Positions 35,843-46,247 of a DNA stretch of 64,000 bases are shown here, piece by piece; the stretch's first letter is position 1; each line of letters begins with the position of its first letter. The DNA is taken from positions 740,439 to 804,438 of the forward strand of contig NZ_FQWD01000002.1 in NCBI RefSeq assembly GCF_900129565.1, written 5' to 3'. Origin of the DNA: Marisediminitalea aggregata. GTDB taxonomy: Bacteria > Pseudomonadota > Gammaproteobacteria > Enterobacterales > Alteromonadaceae. Both the position numbers and the translations under genes were made by a program. Under the pieces are notes generated by a model, which was given only the letters and a program-made list of their open reading frames with translations, searched no databases and was not told the DNA's origin.

Positions 35843-36586
35843 TTAATTTGCCGTGCGCTGGCGCACGATTTCATACAAACAAACACCCGTTGCGACCGAT
35901 ACGTTCAGGCTAGAAACGCTGCCCGCCATGGGGAGTTTAACCAGCTCATCGCAATGTTCCCGGGTAAGACGTCGCATACCTTTACCTTCTGCGCCCATCA
36001 CCAGTGCCATTGGACCGGTCAGTTTACAGTCGTAAATCAGCTGTTCTGCTTCGCCTGCGGTGCCGATAACCCAGACACCCTTTTGCTGAATGTGTTTAAG
36101 CGTACGAGACAAGTTTGTCACCTGAATGAAGGGCACCACTTCGGCTGCGCCACACGCCACTTTCCGCGCGGTAGCAGTCAGCCCGCCAGATTTATCCTTT
36201 GGCACAACTACGGCGTGCGCGCCCGCTGCATCAGCGGTTCGTAAACAGGCCCCAATGTTGTGAGGGTCTGTCACGCCGTCCAAAAACAATAACAGGGGAG
36301 AATCGGTATTATCCAGCAAATAGTCCAGATCACTTTCGTCCAGGGTTTTCGCCGGCTTTGCCCGGGCAACAATTCCCTGGTGCTGTTCACCATTTACTTT
36401 GTCATCCAGCACCTTGCGGTTACAGAATTGTACAGACACCCCCATACGGCGCGCGGTATTCACAATAGATTGTAAGCGTGCATCATCACGTCCTTTAAGG
36501 ACCATGATTTCAATTAACCGTTCGGGTTCTTTGTCGATCACAGCCTGCAATGCATGCAGACCATAAAGCCACTCTTGCTGTGCCAT
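35843..36586 (-). CDS. rlmB: 23S rRNA (guanosine-2251-2'-O)-methyltransferase RlmB
   Basis: This 247-residue SpoU/TrmH (SPOUT) enzyme has an N-terminal substrate-binding domain ([20 protein letters not shown]). The knotted methyltransferase domain shows the three motifs [36 protein letters not shown] and [19 protein letters not shown]. It methylates G2251 of the peptidyl-transferase P-loop. The start shares one base with the rnr stop (TAATG), the conserved rnr-rlmB arrangement of gammaproteobacteria. Confidence 0.97.
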   Translation of the reverse strand: MAQQEWLYGLHALQAVIDKEPERLIEIMVLKGRDDARLQSIVNTARRMGVSVQFCNRKVLDDKVNGEQHQGIVARAKPAKTLDESDLDYLLDNTDSPLLLFLDGVTDPHNIGACLRTADAAGAHAVVVPKDKSGGLTATARKVACGAAEVVPFIQVTNLSRTLKHIQQKGVWVIGTAGEAEQLIYDCKLTGPMALVMGAEGKGMRRLTREHCDELVKLPMAGSVSSLNVSVATGVCLYEIVRQRTAN

Positions 36587-38913
36587 TAACGTCGTTTACC
36601 TTTGTTCTTATTGGGTTTCTTTGAGCCTCGCTTTTTCGGTGGCGGGGCGGATTTGGGTGTGCCTCGACTGCCTTTGGCGTCGGCCGTTTTGCGAGGTTCC
36701 CGTTTCTTCACGACTTTGACCTTTTTACCGGTCGTCGCTTTTAACCATTTATTGTCGAGGATAAGGTCAATTTTACGCTCATCCAGATTTACTGCAGCGA
36801 CTTTTACCTGTAGTTGATCGCCTAATCGGTATTGACGCGCGCCGCTGTCACCAGCCAGGCATTGTTTTACATCATCATAGCGATAGTAGTCGTCATCCAG
36901 TGAGGTAATGTGCACCAGTCCGTCGATATGGTATTCGGTGATCCGCACAAAAATACCAAAACCGGTTACCGAGCTGACGACCCCTTCAAAGGTCTCGCCA
37001 ACATGGTCCTGCATGAATTCACATTTGAGCCAGTCTGCAACGTCCCGGGTGGCGTCATCCGCTCGACGCTCGGTCATAGAACACTGCTCACCAAGCTGCT
37101 CAATTTCCTCTGCGCTGTAAGCTTTAGCACCGTGCACCGTCTGCCCTTGTTTCTTCAGAATTGCTTTAATTGTTCGGTGAACAACTAAGTCCGGGTAACG
37201 CCGTATGGGTGAAGTAAAGTGGGCATAGGCGTCGAGCGCCAACCCAAAGTGGCCGATATTCTCACCGTCATATATGGCCTGCTTCATAGACCGCAATAAC
37301 ATGGTTTGGATCAATTCCTGATCAGGCCGGTACAGTGTTTTCGATACCACGTCGGTAAAATCAGCAGGCACCGCGCCATCAGTAATACGGTGTGGAATGC
37401 CAATTTCACCCAAGTAAGCGGTAAACGCGGCCAGTCTGTCGGCATCGGGTTTGTCGTGCACCCGGAACAGCGCATGCGCTTTATTTGCCTCAATAAACTG
37501 GGCGGCACTCACATTAGCCATGATCATGCATTCTTCAATGAGCTTATGCGCATCATTGCGCTCAATAGGCACAATATTTTCAATTTTGCGCTGTGCATTG
37601 AACACGAATTTACTTTCCTGGGTTTCAAACTCAATGGCACCACGCAAACCACGCGCTTTTTTCAGGGCGCGATACAAATCATGCAGATTGCGTAAATGCG
37701 GTACAAAGGTTTCGTAACGCTGATGGAGCTCTTTGTCGCCCTGCAGAATTTGCCAGACTTTGGTGTAAGTGAAGCGCGCGTGAGAATTCATCACTGCTTC
37801 ATAAAACTGGTATTGCTTGAGCTGCCCTTGTGGACTGATGGTCATTTCGCACACCATACACAAGCGGTCTACTTCCGGATTGAGTGAACACAACCCGTTC
37901 GACAGCACTTCTGGCAGCATGGGGACAACCTGGTCCGGGAAGTATACTGAGTTACCCCGGTTCAGCGCTTCTGTGTCTAAAGCTGTGCCCATTCGCACGT
38001 ACTGACTGACATCGGCAATGGCGACCCAAAGCTGCCAGCCACCGTCATCCAACGGCTCACAAAATACCGCGTCGTCGAAGTCACGTGCATCTTCACCGTC
38101 AATGGTGACCAGCGGTAGTTGGCGTAAGTCGATACGTCCGGCTTTTGCTTCTTCGTCTACGGTATCACCCAACCCTTCAATTTGGCGGGTAACGCCTTTT
38201 GGCCACTGATGCGGGATATCGAACGTGCGCAGGGCCATTTCGATTTCCATGCCCGGCGCCATATGCTCGCCGAGCACTTCAACAATGCGCCCAACCGGAT
38301 TTACCCGTCGACGCGGTCGCTGCGTGATCTCAACAACAACCACGTGCCCCTGACGTGCGCCGTGGGCATGCTCAGGCGGGATGATGATCTCATGATTAAT
38401 TCGGCTGTCGTCAGGAATAACAACGCCCATACCTTGTTCGGTGAAATAGCGGCCAACAATGGGCTCTTTGCGCGGTTCGATAACCTGATTGATAAAGGCT
38501 TCGCGCTTACCTCGCCTGTCGGTACCACTTTCTCTGGCTTCAACAAAATCATCATGCAACAGGTTTTGCATTTGCCCTGCGCTAATAAACAAGTCGCCGG
38601 ATTTGTCTTCTGGTCGCAGAAAGCCGTAACCATCGCGATGGCCAATCACGCGTCCACGAAACAGCTGCTCTTGTTGCAGCACCGCATAACGCTTTTGTTT
38701 AGTAAATTGAATTTGCCCTTCGCGCTCCATGGCGCGTAAACGGCGTTGAATACCAATACGACTGTCTTCGTCCAGCGCATTCACACTGTGGCAAATATCC
38801 ATAAAGGACATGGGTTTGCCGTATTTTTTCAGTGTTTCCAGCAAATATTCACGGCTGGCGACTGGATTGTCGTATTTGGATTTTTCCCGCTCGAAATGCG
38901 GATCTTTACTCAT
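36586..38913 (-). CDS. rnr: Ribonuclease R
   Basis: This 775-residue processive 3'-5' exoribonuclease can unwind structured RNA and takes part in mRNA decay, rRNA quality control and tmRNA processing. The order is: an N-terminal helix-turn-helix-like region ([18 protein letters not shown]), cold-shock domains with [20 protein letters not shown], the RNB catalytic domain with [15 protein letters not shown] (Mg2+-binding aspartates, about residues 272-286) and [18 protein letters not shown], an S1 domain ([20 protein letters not shown]) and a Lys/Arg-rich tail. AAGGAAG lies upstream of the ATG. It heads the rnr-rlmB-GGCT-GNAT operon. Confidence 0.97.
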   Translation of the reverse strand: MSKDPHFEREKSKYDNPVASREYLLETLKKYGKPMSFMDICHSVNALDEDSRIGIQRRLRAMEREGQIQFTKQKRYAVLQQEQLFRGRVIGHRDGYGFLRPEDKSGDLFISAGQMQNLLHDDFVEARESGTDRRGKREAFINQVIEPRKEPIVGRYFTEQGMGVVIPDDSRINHEIIIPPEHAHGARQGHVVVVEITQRPRRRVNPVGRIVEVLGEHMAPGMEIEMALRTFDIPHQWPKGVTRQIEGLGDTVDEEAKAGRIDLRQLPLVTIDGEDARDFDDAVFCEPLDDGGWQLWVAIADVSQYVRMGTALDTEALNRGNSVYFPDQVVPMLPEVLSNGLCSLNPEVDRLCMVCEMTISPQGQLKQYQFYEAVMNSHARFTYTKVWQILQGDKELHQRYETFVPHLRNLHDLYRALKKARGLRGAIEFETQESKFVFNAQRKIENIVPIERNDAHKLIEECMIMANVSAAQFIEANKAHALFRVHDKPDADRLAAFTAYLGEIGIPHRITDGAVPADFTDVVSKTLYRPDQELIQTMLLRSMKQAIYDGENIGHFGLALDAYAHFTSPIRRYPDLVVHRTIKAILKKQGQTVHGAKAYSAEEIEQLGEQCSMTERRADDATRDVADWLKCEFMQDHVGETFEGVVSSVTGFGIFVRITEYHIDGLVHITSLDDDYYRYDDVKQCLAGDSGARQYRLGDQLQVKVAAVNLDERKIDLILDNKWLKATTGKKVKVVKKREPRKTADAKGSRGTPKSAPPPKKRGSKKPNKNKGKRR

Positions 38914-38995
38914 AATATATGGATCTTCCTTATAGTCTGTTTGCAGTATAACAGCTTGCCTTCAAAGCGTGTGCCCTTTTATTTTTTACCAAATA

Positions 38996-39024
38996 AAAAG
39001 GCCCGCTGAATCAGCAGGCCTTTT
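38996..39024 (-). terminator. Terminator of the M16 peptidase gene
   Basis: The outer stem AAAAGGCC/GGCCTTTT encloses a shorter GCTGA/TCAGC dyad. It lies 34 bases beyond the M16 stop codon and before the rnr promoter. Confidence 0.85.
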
Positions 39025-39057
39025 CAATACAACACGTAAAACGCGAAATGACTAACG

Positions 39058-41940
39058 TTATTGGGTTTTCATATTGCTGTGGAATGTTGCCATGTCAGCA
39101 ATCGGTTTCGCGCCTTCCAGGCCTGCAAATGGCTTATCGGCAAATTTTGCACCGCGCATTTGTACAGACACTCTTGCTGCGTCTTTGTTCAGCATGGTTT
39201 TAGCGTAGAAGTCTTTTAATCCTTCCAACGTCACATTTTCAACGGCGGCAATGAGCTTTTCCTTACTGTCGAAATCATAGTTTTCTTTGTACCAATCAGC
39301 CATGAACGGCGTAACTTCATCCTGCAGGTTCTTCGGCGGCTCTTTCAGCGTAACCAATGTACTGGCTTTTAACTGCGCGAAGGTCTCTTCGGTCATGCTG
39401 TTTAGCTGCTCTACATACTCCTGCTTGAAGGTATCAAAGCGAGCCTGCATAGCCTCTACATCTTTAACCGGCGTCTGAATGTACATGGCAAAACCGGTGT
39501 AATCGCCAATTTGCACCGCTGCGCCACCTACGGCATAAGCCAACTGCTCTTCGGTACGCAATTTATCGAATGCTGCCGTGCGGAAATGACCGCGTAACAC
39601 TGATGCCTGTGCCTGCGCCTCGAAGCCAGCTTCAGGGTGAACGGAAACATCAACAATGGCAACATCAGCCACATCGAGATCTTGCTGCCACAGCAGTTTT
39701 TCACCTGGCTGAGGCTTCCAGAAATCGCGGTAGTCATACGCAATGGCTTTACGATCTTCAGGCAACGCTGCAGTAATTTGTGCAACAGCACTGTCCAGAT
39801 CTTTGCTGTCGTAGTTACCGAATGCAAAGACACGTAACTGATGCTCGCCCAATAAGGCCGGCATATAGGCAGTTAAATCTGAAGGCTTGAGCGATTGCGC
39901 GGTGGCAATCAACGCCTCAGTATTGAAGTTACCTTTACGGACCAGACGACCATAAGCATCAAATGCCTGATAGAACGGGAACTGTTTGCCCTGGTTTTGT
40001 AAACCGCGAATGAAACGGTCTACCGCCTGGGCAAAGTTCTGTTCATTGACGTCTACCACCAGCGCGCCAAGCGCTTGTTTTAACAGCTGTGGTTGCTTGT
40101 CGGTAAAGCCTGACAGAGTCATTCTCAAGCCATTACCTTCGTTCAGTTTCAGGTTCATACCCGCAATACTGGCTTCTGTCATAAGCGCACTTTGCTGCAG
40201 CGAGTACAAATCTTTCCAAAGCGTGGTCAGCACATTCGCTTTAATATCGGTTTCGGCTTTACCGTTGTTGATATAGATTTCCATGGCGCCGCGCGGCTGA
40301 TCGGCAAACGCTTTGCTTGGGTAGTGCCAAACTTTAATGTCGTCTTTATCAACAACCAGCTCAGGCTTGGCTTTGCTGCCAGTGTCTTTAATTTCAAAGT
40401 TTTCAGGCAGCAAATTGTTGACTGCAGGCAACTGCAGTGGAATTTGCGGCGCTTGTTTCCAACTTGCGACTTCTTCCTGACCAATATCGGCAACCTTGTA
40501 TTTGCCGTCGTAGAAATGCAGCTGACTGTCCGACGGCTCGCCTTTACTGATATACCAAATACGCAGGTGTTCTGGTGTCAATTGCGCCAGTACGTCGTTA
40601 ATAGCCTGAGCATCAAAGGCTTCGTAATAGTACGGCGAAGATACCGCATGTTTGGCGGGAACGTTTTGCATTGCCGCGGCCAGATTCGACACATAACCGA
40701 ATTCATCGGCCTTTTCCAGGAAGCGGAACTGGTTATTCAGGCTGGTTTTGATTTCGCTGAAATACTTCTCATCAACGCCTTTTTCACGAATCAGGTCGAT
40801 GTATTGCATTACAACCGCCACAATAGCTTCGCGGTTTTGCATTCCTGCATCAGTTAAATCAATATCAATACTGAAAGAGCCGTAGTTCCCATACATATCA
40901 GGTGATGCGCTGGCGACCAGGTTGGAAATAAGCCCCATCCCTTTCAACTGATAGGCAGGTGTACCTGGCATCTCTGAACCAATTAAATACGTCAGGTATT
41001 TGTTAGGCTTTGACGCATACTGATCGCTGTTATTGGTGATAGTAAAATCAATTTTCAGCTGTTTTACGTCTTCGTTTGGCACATAGTGAATACGTTTTCC
41101 GCCGACTTTAGCAAAGTCCAGCGTGTCAGTGACTTCCGGATCTTCAATTTGCTTGTTCTTGATGTCACCAAAGTACTGGGTAGCCAGTGCTTTCATTTCA
41201 CTCAGCGGACGGTTGCTGATCATAGCGACTTTCATAATATTGGCAGAATAATACTGATCGTAGAAGTTCACCGTCTCGGTGTGCAGCTTACTGCCTTCTT
41301 TGTCGCCCAGGGTTTCCAGGTTTCCGATTAGGAAACGGTTCGCCGGGTGATCACCCATCAGGTTTCGCGCCAGCTTAAACTGACCAAAGAAATCCATTTC
41401 GCGGCGCATTGACCATTCAGCATTTACCGCGTTCTTTTCTTTGTCAGTATATTCAGGGTAAAGCTTAGGGGCCTTAAAGAAATCAGAAAAACGATCAAGC
41501 GCTTCCGGGTAGCCCTCGTTATTGACCTTGAACATGTAGTTAGTGATGTCCAGCCAGGTATAAGCATTGTGCTGACCGCCATTGGCCGTCATAAAGTCGG
41601 TATAACCTTTGGTGTCAGGAAAACGCTCCGTCCCCAAAAACAACATATGCTCCAGATAGTGAGCCATACCTTGTTGAGACATAGGGTCATGCAGCAGACC
41701 AACGCTAACACTCAGTGCGGCAGCTGATTTTTCGGCGTCGGGATCTGACACCAGCATCACTTCAACGCTGTTGGGTAAGGTAAACGTATCGTACTGACGA
41801 TTGTCGTTCGCAGAAATAATGACTGATGGCGCAACCGCCTCCGCATTGGTTTGTGTAGGGGTAACTTGTTTCGCTTGCTCTGCACTACATCCAGCCAGAA
41901 TAGCCAGTGTAACTGCACTCATAGCAAAGAGCTTTTTCAT
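39058..41940 (-). CDS. M16 metallopeptidase (pitrilysin/insulinase type), lipoprotein
   Basis: This 960-residue zinc peptidase has the length and four-domain layout of pitrilysin. The N-terminus is a lipoprotein signal (MKKLFAMSAVTLAILAGC; lipobox LAGC), so it should be membrane-anchored, whereas E. coli pitrilysin is a soluble periplasmic protein. The inverted zinc motif HYLEHMLFLGTERFP provides HxxEH at about residues 90-94, with the third ligand expected at the glutamate of NAEWSMRREMDF, about 75 residues on. The C-terminal half shows LRTEEQLAYAVGG, the conserved RxEQLGY-like stretch. It probably degrades peptides at the envelope. It has its own promoter and terminator. Confidence 0.93.
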   Translation of the reverse strand: MKKLFAMSAVTLAILAGCSAEQAKQVTPTQTNAEAVAPSVIISANDNRQYDTFTLPNSVEVMLVSDPDAEKSAAALSVSVGLLHDPMSQQGMAHYLEHMLFLGTERFPDTKGYTDFMTANGGQHNAYTWLDITNYMFKVNNEGYPEALDRFSDFFKAPKLYPEYTDKEKNAVNAEWSMRREMDFFGQFKLARNLMGDHPANRFLIGNLETLGDKEGSKLHTETVNFYDQYYSANIMKVAMISNRPLSEMKALATQYFGDIKNKQIEDPEVTDTLDFAKVGGKRIHYVPNEDVKQLKIDFTITNNSDQYASKPNKYLTYLIGSEMPGTPAYQLKGMGLISNLVASASPDMYGNYGSFSIDIDLTDAGMQNREAIVAVVMQYIDLIREKGVDEKYFSEIKTSLNNQFRFLEKADEFGYVSNLAAAMQNVPAKHAVSSPYYYEAFDAQAINDVLAQLTPEHLRIWYISKGEPSDSQLHFYDGKYKVADIGQEEVASWKQAPQIPLQLPAVNNLLPENFEIKDTGSKAKPELVVDKDDIKVWHYPSKAFADQPRGAMEIYINNGKAETDIKANVLTTLWKDLYSLQQSALMTEASIAGMNLKLNEGNGLRMTLSGFTDKQPQLLKQALGALVVDVNEQNFAQAVDRFIRGLQNQGKQFPFYQAFDAYGRLVRKGNFNTEALIATAQSLKPSDLTAYMPALLGEHQLRVFAFGNYDSKDLDSAVAQITAALPEDRKAIAYDYRDFWKPQPGEKLLWQQDLDVADVAIVDVSVHPEAGFEAQAQASVLRGHFRTAAFDKLRTEEQLAYAVGGAAVQIGDYTGFAMYIQTPVKDVEAMQARFDTFKQEYVEQLNSMTEETFAQLKASTLVTLKEPPKNLQDEVTPFMADWYKENYDFDSKEKLIAAVENVTLEGLKDFYAKTMLNKDAARVSVQMRGAKFADKPFAGLEGAKPIADMATFHSNMKTQ

Positions 41941-42140
41941 TCTAGGTGCCTTGTATTATCTGTATTTAGTGGACATATACGTAAAACGCCGCCAAAAGAC
42001 GCAGTGAATGTTGCACATCTGTCGCACGTATATGAATACCTCTTTGGGTATCGCAACATTAAGCAAACTTTGCGTCACTGGCTACTGCCCTTAAACATAG
42101 TATTGTAAAAAAGTATGTCTAATGACTGCAGAACGCAGTG

Positions 42141-42512
42141 CTAACGATGTTGGTCGATAAGAATGGCGTTGCCGTCGGGGTCAAGGAATGCAATGCTTTC
42201 CGGCCCTTCCCCGCCTGGCTCGGTGGGTTTTGTCAGTTCAACGCCTTGCGCAACCAGTTGCGCCTCGATCTCTCTGACATCGGTAAAACTGTCCAGGTTT
42301 CGGGCGTTTTGATCCCAACCCGGATTAAACGTAAGTACATTACCTTCGAACATGCCCTGAAACAGACCAAAGATGTGGTCACCGTTTTTCATAATAAGCC
42401 AATGCTGAGTAATATCACCGCCGAACACGGTGAACCCAAGCTTCTCGTAAAAGGCCTTTGATACATGAATATCCTTTACCGACAAACTTACCGAAAATGC
42501 ACCCAGTTCCAT
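42141..42512 (-). CDS. VOC-family (glyoxalase-like) protein
   Basis: This is a 123-residue single-chain protein of two beta-alpha-beta-beta-beta modules. [20 protein letters not shown] and [20 protein letters not shown] form the first, and [15 protein letters not shown] forms the usual VOC C-terminus. The frame begins at a GTG at 42524, but the ATG at 42512 has GAGGG six bases upstream. Members bind divalent metals and act in resistance or ring cleavage; function here is unknown. Confidence 0.88.
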   Translation of the reverse strand: MELGAFSVSLSVKDIHVSKAFYEKLGFTVFGGDITQHWLIMKNGDHIFGLFQGMFEGNVLTFNPGWDQNARNLDSFTDVREIEAQLVAQGVELTKPTEPGGEGPESIAFLDPDGNAILIDQHR

Positions 42513-42668
42513 TGTAACCCTCACTTGTTCACAAACCGTTCATGAATTTCCACTATCCTCCGCTTTACAGATAACTTCAACCATTCACCGCATTTTGCCG
42601 TTTGAAGGTAGGCAAGTCGCTTGAGCTTGGTTAAAGTAAATTTTTTTGCCCTTCACAGATGTATTGTT

Positions 42669-44357
42669 ATGGACAGACGACAGTTTATTAAGCTCTCTTC
42701 ACTATTTGGTGGTGGTATAGCCATTTCTACCCAGTTAACCGGATGCGGTGCTACGTTCCAGCCAGACGGTGACGATTATGTTCCTGCAGCCACTTTTACG
42801 CATGGCGTTGCCAGTGGTGACCCCACTGCAAATTCAATTATTTTGTGGACACGGGCAGTACCGGAAAACAACAACAGCAGTGGTTATGTGCGCTGGCAGT
42901 TGGCCACCTCTCCTGACTTTGCTGCCCCCATTCGCAGTGGCGTTGTAAAAACAGAGCGTAGCCGCGACTTCACGGTAAAAGTAGATGTGCGGGATCTGCC
43001 CGCAGGTCAGCGTTATTACTACCGCTTTTTTACCAGCGAGACACGTTCGCCAACCGGCCAAACACTTACCCTGGATAACGGTGTGGTAGACCGCGTTAAG
43101 TTTGCAGTTTTCTCCTGTGCGAACTTCCCGGCAGGCTATTTCAATGCCTACGATGCTGCCGCAAAAGACAACAGTGTCGACGTAGTGCTGCATCTGGGAG
43201 ATTATATTTACGAGTACCCCAAAGGCGGTTACGCCACAGCAAATGCTGATGCGATTGGACGCAGTTTTGTGCCGGGCAACGAAGGGGAGCTACTCAACCT
43301 GACTGATTACCGTACGCGCTACGCACAATATCGCGGTGATAAGGGGTTACAGCTATTGCATCAGCGCAAGCCTTTTATTGCTGTATGGGACGATCACGAA
43401 ATCGCCAACGATACGTTTTTATCTGGCGCTGAAAATCACAACGAAGGCGAAGGTGACTTTTTTGCACGTCGCACCGCTGCCATTCAGGCTTACTATGAAT
43501 GGCTCCCGATACGCCCGCCGATGGGCGACGAGAATCCACAGATTTACCGCTACTTTGAATTTGGCAACCTGGTAAGTCTGTACATGCTGGATACAAGGGT
43601 AATCGGACGTGACGAGCAGTTGTCGCTGCGAAATTATAAACTGGCAAACGGTAGTTTCGATTTCCAGTCACTCCAATGCGACATCAATGATCCTGCACGG
43701 ACCTTACTGGGCTCCGAGCAGTTCAACTGGTTAAAGAAACACGTAGCTTCCGGCAACAACCGTTGGCACGTTTTGGGCCAGCAGATCCTGATGGGTAAGA
43801 TGCACTATCCTGCTGAGATCATCGCCACGACCAATCGTCAGGCCGTTCCAGGCGTTATCGCAGAACTGATGGAGCTTCGCCAAAAGCAACTGGCCGGGCA
43901 AACACTCACACGTGAAGAACAGCAACGATTATCAGTGAAAATTCCCTACAACCTCGATGCCTGGGATGGTTATGCCGCAGAACGTGATAAAGTGCTAAAA
44001 CTTTTCAGTCAGGAAGGTAAATCGCTGGTAGTACTGGCCGGTGATACCCACAATGGCTGGGCAAACACAATTGCAGACAGTTCAGGTAACACCGTTGCCG
44101 TGGAATACGGCACGCCAGGGGTCACTTCTCCAGGCTTCGAGGGATACTTAGGGTTAACCGACAAACAAGCCGAAGATCTCGCGCGTGCGTTGCCACTGCT
44201 CATCGACGAAGTTGAGTACTGCAACCTGCATCAACGCGGCTACATGAGCGTTGAGTTCACCTTAGGTCAGGTCAACACCGCCTGGCATTACGTCAGCAAT
44301 ATCAAAGACACCTCCTACACCGTACGAACTCAACATAGAGAACGGTTCGTGGGATAG
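42669..44357 (+). CDS. phoD: PhoD-type alkaline phosphatase/phosphodiesterase, Tat-exported
   Basis: This 562-residue protein starts at the ATG at 42669 with a twin-arginine signal (MDRRQFIKLSSLFGGGIAIS), and a cysteine in TQLTGC suggests lipid attachment after Tat export. The PhoD N-terminal Ig-like domain (FTHGVASGDPTANSIILWTR) and the metallophosphatase domain follow, with FAVFSCANFPAGYFNAYDAA, VVLHLGDYIYEY, FIAVWDDHEIANDTF and LVVLAGDTHNGWAN supplying Fe/Ca ligands. It should release phosphate from phosphomono- or diesters outside the cytoplasm. No Pho box was recognised. It is monocistronic. Confidence 0.93.
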   Translation: MDRRQFIKLSSLFGGGIAISTQLTGCGATFQPDGDDYVPAATFTHGVASGDPTANSIILWTRAVPENNNSSGYVRWQLATSPDFAAPIRSGVVKTERSRDFTVKVDVRDLPAGQRYYYRFFTSETRSPTGQTLTLDNGVVDRVKFAVFSCANFPAGYFNAYDAAAKDNSVDVVLHLGDYIYEYPKGGYATANADAIGRSFVPGNEGELLNLTDYRTRYAQYRGDKGLQLLHQRKPFIAVWDDHEIANDTFLSGAENHNEGEGDFFARRTAAIQAYYEWLPIRPPMGDENPQIYRYFEFGNLVSLYMLDTRVIGRDEQLSLRNYKLANGSFDFQSLQCDINDPARTLLGSEQFNWLKKHVASGNNRWHVLGQQILMGKMHYPAEIIATTNRQAVPGVIAELMELRQKQLAGQTLTREEQQRLSVKIPYNLDAWDGYAAERDKVLKLFSQEGKSLVVLAGDTHNGWANTIADSSGNTVAVEYGTPGVTSPGFEGYLGLTDKQAEDLARALPLLIDEVEYCNLHQRGYMSVEFTLGQVNTAWHYVSNIKDTSYTVRTQHRERFVG

Positions 44358-44394
44358 TGTTGTTGCTGGTTAGCTTGTTGATTCGCTGTCATCT

Positions 44395-44505
44395 GGGGCT
44401 CCTGGGATCTTAGGTCCCCGCCTTCGCGGGGATGACGAGGGGAATGTGGGAGGACGCGAGGGAAGCGGGATGATCTGGGATGACTGGGAGGTCGATGAGG
44501 ATGGC
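44395..44505. repeat. Intergenic dispersed-repeat relic (CCCCGCCTTCGCGGGGATGAC type)
   Basis: CCCCGCCTTCGCGGGG forms a short stem-loop followed by ATGACGAGGGG. The following bases contain degraded GGGATGA/GGGAGG copies. Sequences of this form recur in intergenic regions of many proteobacterial genomes. There is no coding potential between phoD and the GH12 gene. Confidence 0.6.
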
Positions 44506-44542
44506 AGACTTATGCTTAATGCGTAAAAAATAGTTAGATTGT

Positions 44543-45364
44543 TTAGTGAAAATTCACAGCAAACTTTTTAACCCATGTCATGCCAGAGCCACTCATCACC
44601 TCGTTGCCCAACTCGACATCTGCGATATAGAGATCTTCACTTATCAATCCTTCACTAATAGCAAATTGCAATAGTACCAATGCAGGTATCGAAACTTTCA
44701 TCGATGATTGTTTTAACCGAAAAGACAAACTTGTCCATTTATTGTCATTTACCCCTGATTTGTCATCCCAATCTTCTTGGTACCACACTTCCCAAACCTT
44801 ACCGCCGAACTGAAACTCACCATATTGTTTACCCGCTGGTTTAAAGTGATTTTTAGTTGAATACGTCCATATCATTACTTCTACAGCAATAAGATCTGAC
44901 CTGACATCAATGCCTTTGTAAGGCTCGGATATTAACCACATGGTTGTGACATTGTTGTGTTCGCCATTGGACAACACTTCAAGTTCATGGTTTATGTTGA
45001 GCGTCTTAAGTTCGCTTACCTTCAGGGGAAATGCATCGTTAAATCGGGGGTAAGGCGCCCAGGGAGAAGCACCTATTTTAATTTGAGGTTGGGAATAAAT
45101 GACCCGGCGTTCAAAAGGCCAGGACCATGACCAGCCGTATTGGACAATATCGTCTACCGTGCGTTTCTCTATACACTGTTTCCAGGGATCTGTCTCAGCA
45201 GCATGCTTATTCCAAACATTGTTTGTGAAAACACCAAGATCTGTTTCCAGATTGTAGTATTCATCGCAACTAATGGTTACGGAATCAGGCTTTATCCACT
45301 GCCCCCTGTTTTCCTGAGAACACGAACTTAAAAATACAGCCAAAGCGAAAATTAAAACTTTCAT
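44543..45364 (-). CDS. GH12-family glycoside hydrolase (endoglucanase/xyloglucanase-like) lipoprotein
   Basis: This 273-residue protein begins with a lipoprotein signal (MKVLIFALAVFLSSC; the ATG at 45364 has AAGGGAA upstream). The body follows the GH12 jelly-roll pattern. The nucleophile glutamate lies in LIAVEVMIWTYS, the W-x-V-W strand in FGGKVWEVWYQEDW, and the acid/base glutamate in DVELGNEVMSGSG near the C-terminus. GH12 enzymes cut beta-1,4-glucan, xyloglucan or mixed-linkage glucan. Anchoring to the envelope suggests digestion at the cell surface or in the periplasm. I base the family on motif order only. It stands alone, convergent with phoD. Confidence 0.75.
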   Translation of the reverse strand: MKVLIFALAVFLSSCSQENRGQWIKPDSVTISCDEYYNLETDLGVFTNNVWNKHAAETDPWKQCIEKRTVDDIVQYGWSWSWPFERRVIYSQPQIKIGASPWAPYPRFNDAFPLKVSELKTLNINHELEVLSNGEHNNVTTMWLISEPYKGIDVRSDLIAVEVMIWTYSTKNHFKPAGKQYGEFQFGGKVWEVWYQEDWDDKSGVNDNKWTSLSFRLKQSSMKVSIPALVLLQFAISEGLISEDLYIADVELGNEVMSGSGMTWVKKFAVNFH

Positions 45365-45555
45365 CAATTGTTCCCTTCACATGATTCCTATGCAGCATAA
45401 CGTTAATAACTCGACGTTACAGATGAAAGTAAAATGGTTCGGCGATATTGACCAATTTTCAATAATGAAAAATTGACCTGCTCGTAACTTGAATAAGCTC
45501 TATCAAAATAACTGGGTAGTTAATGCTTTTTCACGGCAAACAGGTACCTGTCGAA

Positions 45556-46188
45556 CTAACTATCCAACGGTTTGCGGGCGGCTCGCACTGCCCGTGGGTG
45601 CATTAATTTTTCCAGCTCAGTAAGGTATACCGCGATTTGCGAGTGGGTAGACTTGTCATCGGTTATTGCGTTGTATAACCAGTGATACGCATCCTGATAG
45701 TCATAAGGACTGCCGTAGCCATCAATGAATAGCTCAGCTAATTGCATTTGCGCCTTCAAATTCCCAAGCGCGGCAGCTTCGCGTAAAAACATCACCGCGC
45801 GCTTTCTGTCCTGCTGCACCAGTGTGCCTTTGCTGTAGTAACGTCCGAGCTGCTCCAGCGCAGCAGGCAAACCTTGGTTTGCAGCCTGACGCATAAAATC
45901 TATACCCCGAACCGGGTCAGCTTCTACACATACGCCCCAAGCCAACATATCGCCCCATAAAAATTGATACGCGGGGACTTTCAGTACTTCTGCACGGGCT
46001 TCAATATCCTGGTTTAACTGGCAGCGGTCCATCACCACGCGGTCAAGGTGCTCGTTTCGGTTTATCAGGTTAATCAATTCGTCCTGAGTGTATAGCTGTA
46101 CCGCTTTGACTTCCTGAGCACTGGCCGTCGACACGGGTAACAGCGCGCAAACAAAAGCGAACACGGAGGAACGAACGAAGGTATGCAT
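45556..46188 (-). CDS. motX: Sodium-type flagellar motor protein MotX
   Basis: This 210-residue exported Sel1-repeat protein starts at the ATG at 46188 with a signal peptide (MHTFVRSSVFAFVCALLPVS). The mature sequence follows Vibrio MotX closely: LYTQDELINLINRNEHLDRV, FLWGDMLAWGVCVEADPVRG, AANQGLPAALEQLGRYYSKG, TLVQQDRKRAVMFLREAA and GSPYDYQDAYHWLYN. MotX and MotY form the T-ring that holds PomA/PomB stators of the sodium-driven polar flagellum. The two cysteines (DRCQLN, WGVCVE) probably form a disulfide. As in Vibrio, the gene is away from other flagellar genes. Confidence 0.93.
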   Translation of the reverse strand: MHTFVRSSVFAFVCALLPVSTASAQEVKAVQLYTQDELINLINRNEHLDRVVMDRCQLNQDIEARAEVLKVPAYQFLWGDMLAWGVCVEADPVRGIDFMRQAANQGLPAALEQLGRYYSKGTLVQQDRKRAVMFLREAAALGNLKAQMQLAELFIDGYGSPYDYQDAYHWLYNAITDDKSTHSQIAVYLTELEKLMHPRAVRAARKPLDS

Positions 46189-46247
46189 AATGAATCCTGT
46201 TGACGACCAATATCTATGCAAAGGTTATCGGCCGCCGGAATAAAAAC

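Noticed and set aside
40192..40857. A 221-residue plus-strand open frame
   Set aside because: It lies fully inside the M16 peptidase gene on the opposite strand, has no ribosome site and no family signature; it reflects codon bias of the real gene.
45453..45477. AT-rich hairpin (AATTTTCA/TGAAAAATT) after motX as a terminator
   Set aside because: The stem is imperfect and AT-only with no U-tract; too weak to call.
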